A stretch of DNA of 64,000 nt from Taeniopygia guttata (GCF_048771995.1 NC_133028.1:2872501-2936500), one strand, 5' to 3'. Positions 24,456-38,721 are shown, numbered from the stretch's first letter. Numbers and translations are program-made. The notes: generated from the letters alone by a model not told the origin.

Positions 24456-26937
24456 ATTCAGCTGTTCACCTCAACATTTTCCCCAAATCAAAAAGTGAGC
24501 AAGAAAAACATTTTAAAAACCAACTTAAAAATACAGGTAGCAAACCACAACATGAAATTCAGTGAAGTACAGAGAGGAACACACACGAACAGATCTGAAA
24601 CTCATTGCTAAATATCACACAGATTCCAAGGGAAGGATTTAGTCAGCCCTAGAAGTTAGGATTGGCTTCAGTTTGGCACTGAAGCATCAAGTCAGATTTG
24701 CAATGAGTTCAAAGAATTTTTATACAAAACCATAAATTGGTTATGTTTGTGAAGCAGGCAGTGTCGGCAGGACCTTGTGTGGGGGCTTTAAGGAAATATC
24801 AAACCACAAATACAAACTACTTCTCCAGACAGGGTGAACCTGTGAAAGCCACAGCAACAAGAAATGCTTTAGGAAAAGATCTTGTTTATACAAATCCTTG
24901 GGTTTCACAGGCACATCTCCCTCTGCAACTCCAGCAGCACCATCCCAGCACTGAATCCACCTGGGCTGGAACGAGTCCTTCGAAACACCCAACAAGAAAC
25001 CTTACAGTAGGGCTTTTATTTTTAATTTTTAAAAGCATTCCTCAATCTTTTCCACAGGTAAGACCAGGGGAAGAACTTTGACCAGAAAAACTTCCCACAA
25101 ACTCCCTGATGGATGTTGGGTTTTAATTCAGCAGTGTCCTGAGTAACGCTTCTTACTCTGGAACCTTCTTTCTTAGTCCTTCCTTTCCTCAAAAAGACTC
25201 TAGGTTTTTTCTTTCTCCTCCTTCATAAATCACTCATGCAAGAATTCTGTGCCCATCTGCACTAAAGTAAGACTATATTTCAGTCTAATACTAATTCAGT
25301 ATACTTTAGTCTAATAACGGTTTGTCTAGACAAGAAAAAGAAACTTATTAAAAATTGTCTTCAAAATAGCACAAATATTGATGCCCAAACTCTACTCATG
25401 ACACAACCCAAAAGTTTCAACAATTAAAGACTCTTTAAAGCAAATGGAGAGAAAACAGTGGATTTATCCAAGGTTACACCAAAGCAAAGCCAACACTAAG
25501 AAGAGTGTTCATTAGGATTGAACACTCCTGATGGAGTGCAGACTTCTCCATGTAGGACTGAGGGATGTGAATCCATGAGGAAGCAGGACACCCTGGAACC
25601 TCCAAAGGAGACACCAGCACCAGCTCCACAACCCAAATATCTCATCCATGCCTCTACTGTACCTTGAAAGGGACGTTCATTCACCTCTTTGCCTCCCCGA
25701 CGTGACGGCCAAAACTTTTCCCAATTAATACCAAACCAGGAGGATGAGGAGCACACAATCAATCCTTGTTAAGGCTGATGATTATTCTCAATGCACCCTA
25801 GAAGAGAGCAACACCCAGTGAGTGGCTTGTGCCAAGGTGAAACAGCCTTTTTCTGCCCCAAATGCTTGGGTTCTGTTGTGGATGACTGGGATTGTCCCAT
25901 TAAATTGAAATTGTCCCAGCCATTATTGTAGTCTCTATATAAAATAAGTTTATCCAAGTATTCCGAGCTGAGATGGAGGAAAACCAGCTAGCAGAAGACA
26001 GGGAGATGGTCAAGGAGCAGCTTGAAGACTACAGCTCATATTTCAGGGAATAACACAAATTTACACAGCCTGTTAATAGAGCAGCAATTAATTAACAACA
26101 AAAATGAGTCTTGAATTGTTCTGTTTTGCAGAGAAGACAGCAAAGAACACACACCACTTGGCCTGAAGCTGGAAAGATCTCATTTTCTGCAAGATTTTAC
26201 ATCAAAATCTAGACTGCAGGCTTAAAATGCCCTTAGTTTTGGAGAGGAAAGTGAAAGTTTGTGGGCAGGAGCCAGGCCAGCACCAGTGGGAAGAGAGGAC
26301 AAACCTCTGGACAGCACAAACCCTTCTGGAGGCCTGGAACAGGGGATGGTGCCTTCAAAGGCTCCTCTGCTTGTGAAAACAGCCCCAAGGTGGAATTAGG
26401 AATGTATCAGTTAAAGCATCTACAGGAGTGAGAGTGGCTCCTCTGGAGCTGGGGGTATGCTGGGAAGGAGGAGAGGAAAACAATATTCCATCAGGCTGGG
26501 GGAAAGACTACTGAATTATTCCCTTGGCAACCAGCTTCACGGGACCTGGTTCTCTCCTTGGTTACTCCGTAGGACTCCTCCAGTTTTAGATCTCATTTTC
26601 AAGTTGGTTACTTCTTCCACATGCTGTGCAAAGCACAAACAGGCAAGGTGCATTTTTTAAGGTGAGTTTGAAACAGCTGAAACCACCTGTACCGTGGGAA
26701 CATCTGGCAAAATCCAATGCCCTCCCCAATGGAGCAATAGAAAAGCTGATGCTCTTTGTTCTAATGCTTTATTAGGGCATTAAAGCCTCACACACAATGA
26801 GCACCCAAATCACCCACCCACAGCAAAGCAGCAGCAGAACTGATGCCTGAGAGCTCCAGTTTCCAGTTTCATTTTGGTGAAGGTGATGGAGACTGCCAGG
26901 CTAGAGAGCACCATGAAAAAACCAATATCCTCACATC

Positions 26938-27078
26938 CAACATCCCTGGAAGTGTCCAAGGCCAGGCTGGATGGGGACTGGAGCAATCTGGCTTAGTTGA
27001 AGGTGTCCCTGCCACTCGTCTTTGAAAAAAACCATCTCGAAGGTCCCTTCCAACCCAACCATTCTGTGTTTCTATGGA
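26938..27078 (+). mobile_element. CR1 LINE 3' end
   Basis: CATCCCTGGAAGTGTCCAAGG through AAGGTCCCTTCCAACCC, ending ATTCTGTGTTTCTATG. Confidence 0.82.
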
Positions 27079-29544
27079 TTTATTTTAATTGGAGAAAGAA
27101 GATACTTTCTGCAGGCACAGGGAAGGAGCAGCAGAGCATCTGCTCCCTGGTGGTGCAGCAGTGCTCCCTGGACACCCACTCCACCGCTCTGCATTCCCGG
27201 AGAAATAACCCAGCCTGCTCACGGCAATGTGGATTCCCAATCCGGCTCTGCAGCAAAACAGGCTCCCTCTAATTATCCCTCAGCCTGATGACATTTGAAT
27301 GGTGGAACAGAAGCATGTCAGAGACACAAAATGAGAGAGTGTGAAAACAAGCCTGTCTCCTTTCTCCGTTCACACCGCAGGTCCCAAGCACAGGCACTCG
27401 CTCCCGCCTGAGTCATTCCCAGCAACGCTTCCCGACCACAGTGAATTCCCACGCAGGAGACTTTTTTTTTTGCAAAATGAGAGGGCAGCGAGAGCGACTC
27501 TGGGACTGGAAGGAGCAACAGTGTGATGACAAGGATCAGTCATGTCTGTGGAGCCTTATTAGAAGTAATTTATATCCAAATAAAACAAATATCCCCACAC
27601 TTTTCCAGGAAAACGCCAAATTCCATACTGATTTACACGCTTTCCAATCTCATTCACTTCAGAGGGATTGCCTACTGTGGGAATCCAGAGCTTCCCTCTG
27701 GCTGCCCTGGCAGGTCTGGGACCCTGGCAGGGGTCAGGAACCCCCCTGGACAGAGCCCCCAGAGACACTGGCTGTGATCTCTGTCCATGGAAAAGAGTTT
27801 TCAATCTTACAGGATGAATTACAAGCTCTGAGTGTTTGATAAGAGTAATAATTAAGTGTGACATGGGTGCAAAGGTAAAATTTTAGATTTCTAGATTAGG
27901 GGTTCAAAGGGGACAAGATGGAGGAAATTGGGTGTGTCTTGTCCTTTTTCTCCTTCTTCATGCCCTCCATGTTTCACTGTGGTGTTGGCATTTTTCTGTT
28001 GGTTTAGGCTGGGGACACACTGTCCAACGTAGGTGACAGATATTGGCACGTTATTGTAAATCCAGCACAGGTAGTTTCTGGTATTTAATGTTTGTACCAT
28101 CCCACTGAGGGCAGAGCCCCACACGCTGCCCTGCAGGACAGAGCTGCGGCAGGGCAGCAGAACATGTTAGAGATAAACAGAATAAACAACCTTGAAACCA
28201 GCACAGACCAATTATGGCTTCTGCTTTGGCAGTGGGGCTGAAAGACAGAGACTTTCTACAATCTCGGAATCATCAATATCCACAGATTCCGACAGCCTAC
28301 AGTAGGAATCACCAGGCTGTGGCCTCCCAGCAATAGAGTGATCCTTTCATATTCCCCCTTCCCAAAGCCCCACCATCAGAGCAGGTGCTGCAGCTCAGGC
28401 CCCACGAGCCGAGTTCCAGCCCTGCCGCGACGCTTCTCCTCTTCCTGCAAAAACCTGGGAAGGGGGGCAAAGGGAAATAAAAGTTTGATGATGGAAATGC
28501 CTCATGGAGCGTGGCTGAGCTGGGGGAGAGAGGCCCAAACCCTCCTTCCACTTAATTAAATCCAGATCCAAAAGCTGTTCTGATCCGAGTGCATTAAGTA
28601 TTTTTGTTAGGTAGGGCAGGGATAAATTAACTCCAAACTCTGGCCCTAATATTTTTTTTTTCATTGTTGTTTATATTCTCCCACTTCCTACCATTTCAGC
28701 GTTTCCTTGTGATAAAGAGGAGCTCTGACCTGCTGGCTCCTCTGTCCTTTTTCTCCCTGGCATCTGGGCAGATGCTCCCTCCAGCCAAGCTCTTAAAAAT
28801 CACAGGACCTGCTTCTGCATTTACAAACATCGGTGCAAAAGGCAACTGCTGACCCCATTCTTTTGTCACAGCTGTTATTTACAGCACCACCAGCACGCTG
28901 GAGAGATGATAATAAATGTTTAATGGTCCAGTAAACACCAAGGGCTTTATCTCCAGCCCATTTCCAAGCCTGATCAAATATAATAATCCTTTGTATGTCT
29001 GTCTGCCACTTCCCTGGCTTCCTATGGGATGGGGAGAGATGGACAGGGCTGCTCAATATTCAGACATGATAAATATAGAGAAAAGGGGTTTAGTTATAGG
29101 GACATAAATGTTTTCCCTGCTTCCATATCAACTCTTTGCTCCCAGAAGGTCAAGACTATCCACCAACTTGCTGGACCTCAACTTCTATTGAATATAGAAA
29201 TGCAGGCAGCATGTGCCTCTAGGATTCAATGCAGCAGTTATAAATAACAGCAATATTACACAGAGGAAGTGGGGAATATGTGGAGGAAGTTGAGAGAAGA
29301 ATCATCCACTTACAGATTGGGCAGATAAACCACTTCCTCAGATCTGAAATGGAAAATCTATTCCTCCTCCAATTATAGCTGTGGGTCCATTACTCAATAT
29401 TCCCTCCCCATGCAAGTCTTATCTCATAGAGCCTCATCTTTCCCAGATGACACTGTAAATGAGTCATTTGACACATTAAAGTGAAGCAGTTAGGGTTTTA
29501 TTATGCTATTACACATTGCCATCGTGACAAGCTTCCCTAAAGAC

Positions 29545-29803
29545 CTGATCCTAAATCACAGTCCAGTTCTGGTCTGGGAAACTGATCCTAAATCACAGTC
29601 CAGTTCTGGTTTGGGAAACTGATCCTAAATCACAGTCCAGTTCTGGTTTGGGAAACTGGTCCTAAATCACAGTCCAGTTCTGGTTTGGAAAACTGGTCCT
29701 AAACAACAGTCCATTTCTGGTCTGGGAAACTGATCCTAAATCACATTCCAATTCTGGTTTGGGAAACTGGTCCTAAATCACATTCCAGTTCTGGTTTGGG
29801 AAG
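29545..29803. repeat. 37-bp minisatellite, seven units
   Basis: The 37-bp unit CTGATCCTAAATCACAGTCC plus 17 further bases repeats seven times (259 bp, exactly 7 x 37). Units differ at a few sites (CTGATCC or CTGGTCC, CACAGTCC or CACATTCC). There are no spacers, so it is a tandem repeat and not a CRISPR-like array. Confidence 0.93.
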
Positions 29804-31139
29804 CTCACACAATCCAGAGTAAACACATGATAAAAAGCCACCTGGACTCTGCAGGTGAGATCTCCCCCATATAGGGTTGCACCTATTCAATACACAGGCT
29901 CCAGGAGCCAGACCTGTTCCATAGCTCTCCAGACCATGTTCAAGGTTTGATTTCTTTCTTCCAGTCCCCAAAAGAGTCCCAAAATCAAGTCCTGGCACTG
30001 GTGAGGTCTTTTGATACAGCCAAAGCCACCTGATTCCACCAACACCAGCACTTCTTGGCTCAGATGATGGGAGAGACCTGCTTCCCAGTTTGATCTGGTC
30101 AAACTGGAGGGTCTTCTAAGGCTGATCCATGCAGAAGATGAGGGATCAGGGCAGGATTATGTAATCTAAGGCTCCAGGCCAAAATAAAGGAGCCTGGAGG
30201 CAGGGCTGTCAGCAGGGCGTAGCTCAGCTGTGCCTGCAGCCCTTCCCTCCCTCCTTCCCTCCCTGGGACACTTTCACTCAGCGTGGCCAGGAGACTCTTG
30301 CAGAGGGTGTTTGAAACTCCCAGAGCTGCCAAAAATGTCCAATTAAAGCCCAGTGAGATCTCATCACAAATGCACCCCAGTGAACCGCAGCCCTGCTCGG
30401 CTGCCTTTCTGGGTGAACCCAAAAATCGTGAAAGCAAAGACCTCCCAGCAATTACACCCAAAAGGTTTCCTGTCTCTGCACAAATCTTTGTTTGCTTTGG
30501 GTTTTAGTGGTAGATGGGAACGCAGACTACAACTTGTGGGAGATAGGTTATTGCTGCTAAAGCAAAGAGCTTTTTTCCTTCCCCACCCCAAACAGACAGA
30601 GCATTAAAAATGCTGCTTTGAAACAGCTTGGTCCTGCATTCACAGATGGCAGCAAAAATTAGCATTATTTATCAGTGGCTTTAGTCACTTTTTAAAAGAA
30701 AAGAAGATAAAGGAAGGCATGCACCTGAATTAAGATTGTTCCTTGCCCTTTCTTTTGCAACTAATACTTCAAAATGCAGCAGGGAAAGAGCATTTTGTAG
30801 AGCTTTAGGAAACCACACTTAAAAAAAAAAACCACCAAACATTTATCCAAGAAGGAGAATGAAAACAAGCAGAACAATAAGAGTCACGGAAGTTTGCTCT
30901 GAGGAGACAGCTGGGAAGGTGAAAGGAGGAAGCAAGCAAAGAAAACACATAGCATAAAGATAGAAATTAATCCAAAACAGCAGGAGAAGAATTATGAAGC
31001 CGTTTTACATTCTTACAGCAAAGGAGATGTGATCACACAGTGCTGTTTGGAGCCAAATGTGGCTGCATTTGTGCACGAGTCACACCCCTGCAGAGGGCTC
31101 AGCCCTGCATCTCCTGAGGACCTTGAGATGTGTCTCAGA

Positions 31140-31560
31140 TCAGAGTGGTGGAGGTGAGAAGAACCTTCTGGAGACTGTCTGGTCCAGCTCCCCGCTCAGC
31201 AGGGTCACACAGAGCCAGCTGCCCATGGCTGTAGACAGATAAATGCTGGATATTCCCAAAGATGGAGACTCCACAACATCCCTGGACAACCTGTGCCCAT
31301 GCTCAGTCACCCCGAGAGCCAAAATGTGTTCCCTGATGTTCAGAGGCAGTGCTGAGCAGAGGGGCAGGATCCCCTCCCTGGACCTGCTGGAAGTGTTTTG
31401 TCCCACACAGCCCAGGCCACCCTTTTGTCCCTTTTTGGGCACTTTGCTCCCTCAGGGTGAATTTGATGTCCAGCAGGACACCTAGATCCTTTCCTGTCCA
31501 GCTCCTTCCCAGCTGGGTGGGCCCAGCACAAATTTGTGAGGAATTGCACGGAAAAAACAG
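31140..31560 (-). mobile_element. Older CR1 LINE fragment
   Basis: Contains GATGGAGACTCCACAACATCCC, GGACAACCTGTGCCCATGCTCAG, GGGGCAGGATCCCCTCCCTGG and GTGAATTTGATGTCCAGCAGGACACC, matching in order the reversed CR1 region further from the 3' end. Divergent, so an old insertion. Confidence 0.7.
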
Positions 31561-34169
31561 CAAATACAGGAAAGAAAAACACTTGTAGGTCTCTACAAAA
31601 AAATCTGCTGTCAGACAGGGAAGCTCATCACCAAAGAGCTTAGTTCAGATGAAGGACAAATAAAAAAAGGCACAGAGAGCATCATATGATAAATAGGCAT
31701 CATTTTCTCCAGCAGTGAAGCCTGTCCTCGCTGCAAGAACTTGCCATTTCCTCCCAGCACAAATGGATTACTCATGGACAGAGAAGTCGGGAACAAAATT
31801 AACTCTTGGAGCTCAGCATGTCCCAGGAGATGAGCTCAATCCCAGTCTGCTCCTTCCTCCACAGCACACAGACCAGGAGCCTGGTGGCCTCTGATTGCTT
31901 CCATCACCACAATAATTACTTTAATTTTTAGCTTCTTGATTTTGGCAGAGACTCTCTTAAAAGCCGAAGGAAAAACAATCAAATGTGAGAATTAAGTGAA
32001 ATAAGGTGCCAACAGCGTTTGGTGTCTGTCCCTCTTCCCTTAAGTGGGGTGGAAGATTAAGTGCTCAGCACATGGGCTCCTGAGAAAGCCTCCAAAGGGA
32101 GGCACCCTCAGAAGAGATCCAAAAAGCTTTTTTCTTAATAGAAACCATCTAGAACTTGCCAAAAAACCCTGAAATCCTGCAGGACTGGCGGGATGGAGCC
32201 TTGGCTTCAGCTCCCACGTGGGCTTAGCAGTAAAAATCTACTTCCCACACCCCAGGGAAAGCAACCCAAAGTCTATTCTGTCCTTCCTGTGGTGCTGAGC
32301 AGCCAAAATGAGAGTCACTCCTCCAGAAAGTACAGAGTGAGCTGATTTATGGACTTACCAAGGAGGGAAGTTCTGATCAGGGTCCTCTTTCTCAGGGTTT
32401 TCACGTTTTTTACATTAATTATTCATTGGACCTGAGTATTCCACGATGCTGAGCAGAGGAACAGGACACAATTCCTCCCCTTTCATGTTATCACCTGCTC
32501 AGGTCTGAGTGGCAAGGAGGGATTCAGCACCTCTGCTCCACACAGCCAGACAGTGCTGCAGGTTTCTCACCAGGGATCAAAGCAATGGGAACCCAACACC
32601 TCCACCAGCAGCAGCTCCCAGTGTTGGCTGCCCAACGAGCCCAGAATCCTGGGATCACACTCCTCATCCTAATTTTTTTTTTTTTAAAGAATATAGTAAT
32701 CAAAAATTGTCTCTTGCTCGAAGGCTAACAGACGCATGACAGCCACATTCCAAGTTTTCTACTCATTCATTAATTCAAAACTCAGGCTGAGCAGATGCAC
32801 CATTAAGTCCAGTTTCTTTATTTTTGACAACACATGTAATTATCCCCAACTTCAGAGACACAAGCTACTCCTGGAGAAGTGACTTGTCAAACAAGGAGAT
32901 GACAGAGGCAGCAACAGGAGCCCACTCACCCTGCCACTGGTCTCATGTCTCACAAAATAATTGCCTTCCCACCCAGCACTAAAGGTTACAACTACAGACA
33001 GAATGAGTCAAGCCGGAAAGACATATTTAAAAAATGGGGAAAAAATGGAACAAAAGAAGTTTTATGAAAACACACTGGCATGTGTAAGACAGGAGGGAGA
33101 CTATTTCTGCATTGCACCTTGTTTGCTCATGCTTTGTCTCAGCTGCCAACCACAAATTAAATACCTCAGTTAAAACTTTGCTCATCTGGTACCTTTAATA
33201 CTTACTCAGTCACTAGAAACCGAACATCTGTTTTGCTTTGAGGCTTTCAGCAGTGACTCAATGTTATCTGCAGTGTTGGACTGCTGAAGATGAGTATTCC
33301 TGAGGTTTTTTTTTCCCCCCTATCCCACTCCTAGCAACAGGGCTTCTCGCTTTGGGGAGGATCAGCTGACAAAGTTGGTTATAAAATCGTTAAAGCTTGA
33401 CACGAGATGAGGAGGAAGCACAGGGCACAGAGAAATTTCATCCTCAGCTGGAAACAACCCAGCTGAGGTCTCCACCAGCGTGTACCTGGGTCCCACAGCT
33501 CCCTGGGATCGATACACCTTTGGCTCCCAGGCTCTGGAGAAGCAGTAACCTCCTGCTGTGTTTACAGCCAGCTCGATAAACACAACACAATTAAAATCCC
33601 TCTCAGTGTGTGCATCCCTCCCCCCGGGGCTGTGAGCAATCCCAAAGCTTTATCTGGGATTTAACCTCCGGGCACTGCAGAGAGCTCAGCATCACCTCTT
33701 CATCAGCAGGGAAGTTCCCCAGGTGGAGGAGTAGCTCCGGGAAGAGGATGCAGCAGCAGGAAATATCCCAGCACCCAGGGACCCAATTAACTCGCTGACA
33801 GAACACACCAGCATCCTATTAGCAGGGTACACGCTGTGCCTGCACAAAGGCATGCCACGCCTGGGAAAAGGACTTCAAGGATAACATATTCTCAGTGTGT
33901 GTGCCAGGGAAGAGCCTGGATATGGTCATCATCTTGTGCTGCTGTAAGAAAAGGGATCTGGGCAGTATCCAAGCCAGCCCATTGTTAAAAGTCATTTCCC
34001 TGCTGTGAGCACAGGGATGATCCTGCTGCTCCTTCAGTGAGTGGGAATTTTCCCTGGAAGGGCATCAGACAAAGCAAATCCATAGGTCATCCCTTCACCT
34101 CGCCAAATGGTGGCCATAAAACAGACCCAGGTGTCAGAAAGGATTCTCAGGTTGGCTTTAGAGGGTTTT

Positions 34170-34275
34170 AGAGAATCACAGAATATCCACAGCTCAAAGG
34201 GACCCGCCCAGGGATCACTGAATCCAACTCCTGTTTCACCATCTCCCGCCTCAGAGATGGGCACACACACAGTCA
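34170..34275 (-). mobile_element. CR1 LINE 3' end, degraded
   Basis: AATCACAGAATATCCACAGC, then AGGGATCACTGAATCCAACTCC. It immediately precedes another CR1 piece in the same orientation, so the two may be nested insertions. Confidence 0.6.
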
Positions 34276-34279
34276 CCCA

Positions 34280-34500
34280 GGCCTTAAAGGACCTCCAAGA
34301 TAATTGAGTCCAATCTGTGACCTGTCACCACCCTGTCAACCAGATCAGAGCACTGAGTGCCACTTCCAGTCTTTCCTTAAGCACCTCCAAGGACAGGGAC
34401 TCCATCACATCCCTAGGCAGTCCAGTTTAGTGTTTTAACACCTTTTTCTATGAGGAATTTCCTCCTAATGACCAACCTGAACCTCAACTGGGACCAGCTT
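34280..34500 (-). mobile_element. CR1 LINE 3' fragment
   Basis: GGACCTCCAAGATAATTGAGTCC, then ACTGAGTGCCACTTCCAG, CACCTCCAAGGACAGGGACTCC and AGGAATTTCCTCCTAATGACC, reversed CR1 of an older subfamily. Confidence 0.75.
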
Positions 34501-34969
34501 GAGACTATAAGGGTTTCACTCAAAGGGTTTTATGACCCACTTTGCCCTTACATACAGATAAAGGGCACTAACATTGAGGATTCAGATGTTAACCTGCTGG
34601 GAGATAAAGGTTCAAAGGGAAAGCTGAGAAAATCCCTACTCCTGGCTCCTACCCCAGCACTTGAAAAAGCTTCTCCCTCTTTCAGTAAAATTTTAAAACT
34701 GAGTGTGCACAGGGACAGGCTGACACCGTCCCATCAGGCACAACAGATCCCATCTGAGATCTGCTTAATTCAGTGTCTCCAGCAGCAGGTCTAGAAGCAA
34801 GGCTGGACCCACACCAGTCCGTACCATTTTCTCCCCAGAACACTTCCCAGCCTTCAGCACGGACTGTTTCTACCCAGGGGTATTTATACTCGCCTTGCAC
34901 CAGTTTATCCAGTCACTTTCCTGATCCATGTCAGTTTTTAAGCATCCTACAGAAATTAGCAGCCATAGC

Positions 34970-35145
34970 TTTCCCAGAGAAGCTGTGGTTGCCCCTGGAT
35001 CTCTGGAAGTGCCCAAGGCCAGGCTGGATGGGGCTTGGAACAACCTGGGATAGTGGAAGGTGTCCCTGTCCATTGCAGGGTTTGGGACAAGGTGATATTT
35101 AAGGTCCTTTCCAACTCAAACCACTCTGTGGTCCTGTGATTAATA
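34970..35145 (+). mobile_element. CR1 LINE 3' end
   Basis: CCCAGAGAAGCTGTGGTTGCCC through GGTCCTTTCCAACTCAAACC and a TCTGTGGTCCTGTGA tail. Confidence 0.84.
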
Positions 35146-38100
35146 CATGTGGTGGAAATTCTTACAAACACTGACAGTACACAGGGGGAAGATGTGCTAC
35201 CTACCAGGACAGCACCATCAACTCCCAAAATTCTGATCCCCAGAGCTCACAGAACTCCTCTGAGACCTCTCCCCGAAGTTTTTACAGTGCTAAGACACAG
35301 CAGAGTGAACAAGTGCTGCCATGCAGCTCTCAGGGATTCAAACTGGGCTCCTCATCAGAGGCTCTGCGGGCAGCGAAGCAGCAGAACTGGTTTGGAAAGG
35401 AGAAAAGGAAGGAAAACACAGATGACTCTGATAACATGGCTAATTAATAAAGCATGAACGAGACGGGCTGGTTCAGGCTGCGTGTCCCATCTGCTTCAGC
35501 TTCAGTCAGGATGGTTCCCATCCCCAAAAGCATCAGTTTCCATGCAGATATTCACACATGCCTACAAGACAAAGATGTGCCTTCAGCACCCCAGCACACA
35601 AGCTCTGCTCTGGCATTCTTGCACATCCCTGAGCTCCTTTCTTTAGGAAAAAGGGATGAACAATAAAAAATATGAGTGCTCAGCATGCAAAGCGTAGGTT
35701 GGGACATCAAGGCCATATCCCAGAGACCAAACACTAGAGTTTGGTATGAGTTTGCCATAACTTCATGGTCATTAATTCTCTGTGACCTAACCTACCATTA
35801 AAGCTTTACCCCAAAATAGTTAATGTGTTTTGTTCTGCTCCGCTTTGAGCAACTCTGCAATCAAGTTGTGTGCATTTCTACAGTGTCAATGCTGATTTAT
35901 AAAGATTTATTTGAGCACCTGAAAGCTCCCTAAGGCCAGCAGCTAGAGTTATGATTCTAGAAGTTGAGATTCCAACAAGGTCTTGATGTCTGCATCTTTC
36001 TGGTCCTCCTTTTGAAAAAAATAAGCAGAGAAGACACACACAGTAGTGGGAAACATCCAGACACTCTCACAAATGTGCACCCAGGCCCTAAAAGCTTCAA
36101 TAAAAGAAAAAAAGAGAGAAACAAAAGGGAGCAACAGGAAACTGGCGGTCAAGCGGTGCTGATAGTCTTGTGCTGTCTGAGGACAGGCTGACTCATTCTC
36201 CCCAGTTTAAAACCCAAACAACACCAACACCAGCCAGCCTGCTGGAGGTGGGAGTTCATGGCTTTTTCAGGTTTCATTGCTATGGGTGGATTTAATGGAA
36301 ATGGAAAGCTTTCAGAGAGGGTAAATCCTTCAGTGGCAGAGAGGAAGTTACAGTCAGTTCTGTATAAGCTCCTCCTGTATCACTTCATTCATGGCCACAC
36401 CAGGTGCTGGCACCTGCTCCTGAAAAACCAGCAAGAGTCAGGCCCTGAAAAGATAATCTGTTCCATTCTTTTTTAAAAAAAGGGACTGAATAAGCAACAT
36501 TCTGTTGGGAAAGTCCACACCTCTGATGACACAGAAGAAAGAAACCAGCCTGGCGTTCCAGCCAGCCAAACGGGGAACAGCAAGGATTTCTTAGAGGAAA
36601 ACCTTGAGGAACTTGAATGCAAACAAGCTCATCTCCACCTGGGATGCCAAGATGCTTCCACTGCCTTCATACTCAGGAGCTGTGAACTTCACAAAGGTCT
36701 GATCTGCACTGGAGGAAGGACCAGCGAGGATGAGCCATGGCAGAAGCATTCCTTGTCCAAGCCACCGGGCTCCAAATGTGACTTCCTTCAACACTGCTAC
36801 ATCCAACCCCTGCAGCTTGTTCCAGCCCAGCTCCTGTCTCCACACCCTTCAAAATCCAAGAGCAATAAACAGTGGGGAGCTACTGCTTGTAAATCAGTTG
36901 CCACATCGAGGACGGTCACATATCGCAATGTCAGAGGAACGAGACGGTGATGGCGAAACCCTACAGCAGAGATTTGTTCTCCACACTCAGAACTAAAGTT
37001 CTAAAGGCAGACAGCTCATGTGGGTGGCTGGAACTTCATCCCAAGAAAGCCAAACCAAGACAGGAAGCCTTAGCTGCACTGGAATAGTCAAGATTTCAGG
37101 CAAACTACTTAAAAGCAAGCAGCTCTCCTCAGGAAACGGACAATGAGTTGCTGGCAGCATCCTGGAAGCCTTTCCTCTGACAAAGAGCTGGTTACTGAGG
37201 AATGGAGCTAACTCAGGTACAGGCACAAAATAAAAGGCAGAAGTTGAACTGGAACTTGCTGACTAAGCTGAGCTGGGCCAGGGGGGGCAGGGGAGATCCA
37301 GGCAGCAGTCAGGGCTCTGGAATAGGCACGGAAACAAGTTTCCACGGGAGCATGCTGCTTTAAAGTCAGCTGTATGAGATCATCTTGTCCCCTTGAGTAT
37401 GTTGTTTCCTAATATTTTGCCCAGACCAATCACAAATGGCAGAAGCAATGGTTGGGCTTGTTGGTTTGGGGTTGTTTTTTTTTTTTTTTTTGGACTACCC
37501 TTGAGTCCCCACAGAGCCTGTGGAGGATGAGAATTGTAGACCCTGTTCTGTCTTTCACATTACAAATGCAATTACCTCTGCAGCCTGATTGCAGCATCCC
37601 CTGTCAGAGTGATTCTGCAAGAGGCTGAAAGAACAGCTTGCCTTTCAAAGGGAGTTAGGAACGTTCCTGTGAGTCCTTCCGTGCCCTCTGGTCACATGCT
37701 GGTGAAATTTAAGCAAAGCATGTGCAGTCCCAAGGGAAGAGCATCCCTTGGAGAGAGCTGTTCTCTTGCAAAGTACAAAATTTCCTGGGCAAAAATCTGA
37801 TTCTTCTTGCTTTTCAATCCTCTTACCCAGATGATGAAGAAAAAAATTCACTGTAAGATGATTTTGAGACAGAAGGGACAGTTTGGAGATGGGCAGGCTT
37901 GTCCTACCTGGGTGCAAGAGATAACATTAAAGTCAGTTGGACTCTTTCTAAAGGCAGCAAGCATCTTGGATTTGTCTCTTGGATAACTGCAAGTGGAAAT
38001 TAGCACTACAAGCTAGAAACATCTGGAGATAGGGTGTTAAACATGATAGTGTTGGTGGGCCACATCTGGCTCCCACATTTTCCTTTCAGCCTAACCAGAG

Positions 38101-38721
38101 GCAGGAGTCAGGCACACATGGCACCGAATGGAACTGGGAATTCTGTGCTGGATGACCTCACAGGCCACTGCCACCAGGTGACAGCTCCCTTTTCCTCACC
38201 TCCCACCCCAAGCACTCCTAGAACCACCCGTGCCAGGCTCTGTGTCAGCCACAGTGGGACACAGCTCGTTTGCCAACTTGCCAAAACGCTGTCCAGGCCA
38301 GGGTGCCACGCCAGAGCACGGCGTTCATGCCAAGGTAAGCAAGCTGAGCTGCCTTACTCACCCCCAGACGTGGTCCAACACGTGCAGAAAGGAGGGAACA
38401 GAAAAATCAGCTCTCCAAAACAACACCAGCTCCATCTTACAACAGCTCACCCCTGCCATGAAACAACTTATCAGCTCTTTGCACCTTCATTTCCTTTCGC
38501 AGCACTCCCTGCTCAGCCAGGGACTAATGGAGGGGCCAGTGCTGCTGCACCAGGGCCACAGAAACACCCAATTTGGACAACACAAGGCTTGATCCCCACA
38601 ATTATTAAACAGGAAATGGGTATTTTAAGTGCAGATGTTAATGGTGAAAGAGGCACAGCTGACACTAAGGTGAAAGGAAGGTTGGAAGACAAGATTGAAA
38701 GAGTTTGGATTGGATATTGAG

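Larger units (their letters stand above)
23126..31139. other. No gene recognised; repeat-poor stretch with a minisatellite
   Basis: This is the longest stretch with few CR1 copies. Apart from two of these and the minisatellite at 29545 it is unique DNA, with many short AT-rich runs. No coding exon is identified. Confidence 0.5.
31561..38721. other. No gene recognised
   Basis: Contains three CR1 pieces (34170-34500, 34970-35145) and a T run at 37478-37496. A 228-codon open frame (38034-38720, plus) is discussed as a finding but not called a gene. Confidence 0.5.

Noticed and set aside
29545..29803. CRISPR-like array
   Set aside because: The units are contiguous without spacers and the genome is avian, so this is a minisatellite.
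36591..36845. 84-codon minus-strand frame that looks protein-like
   Set aside because: No convincing splice borders and no family recognised. Left uncalled.
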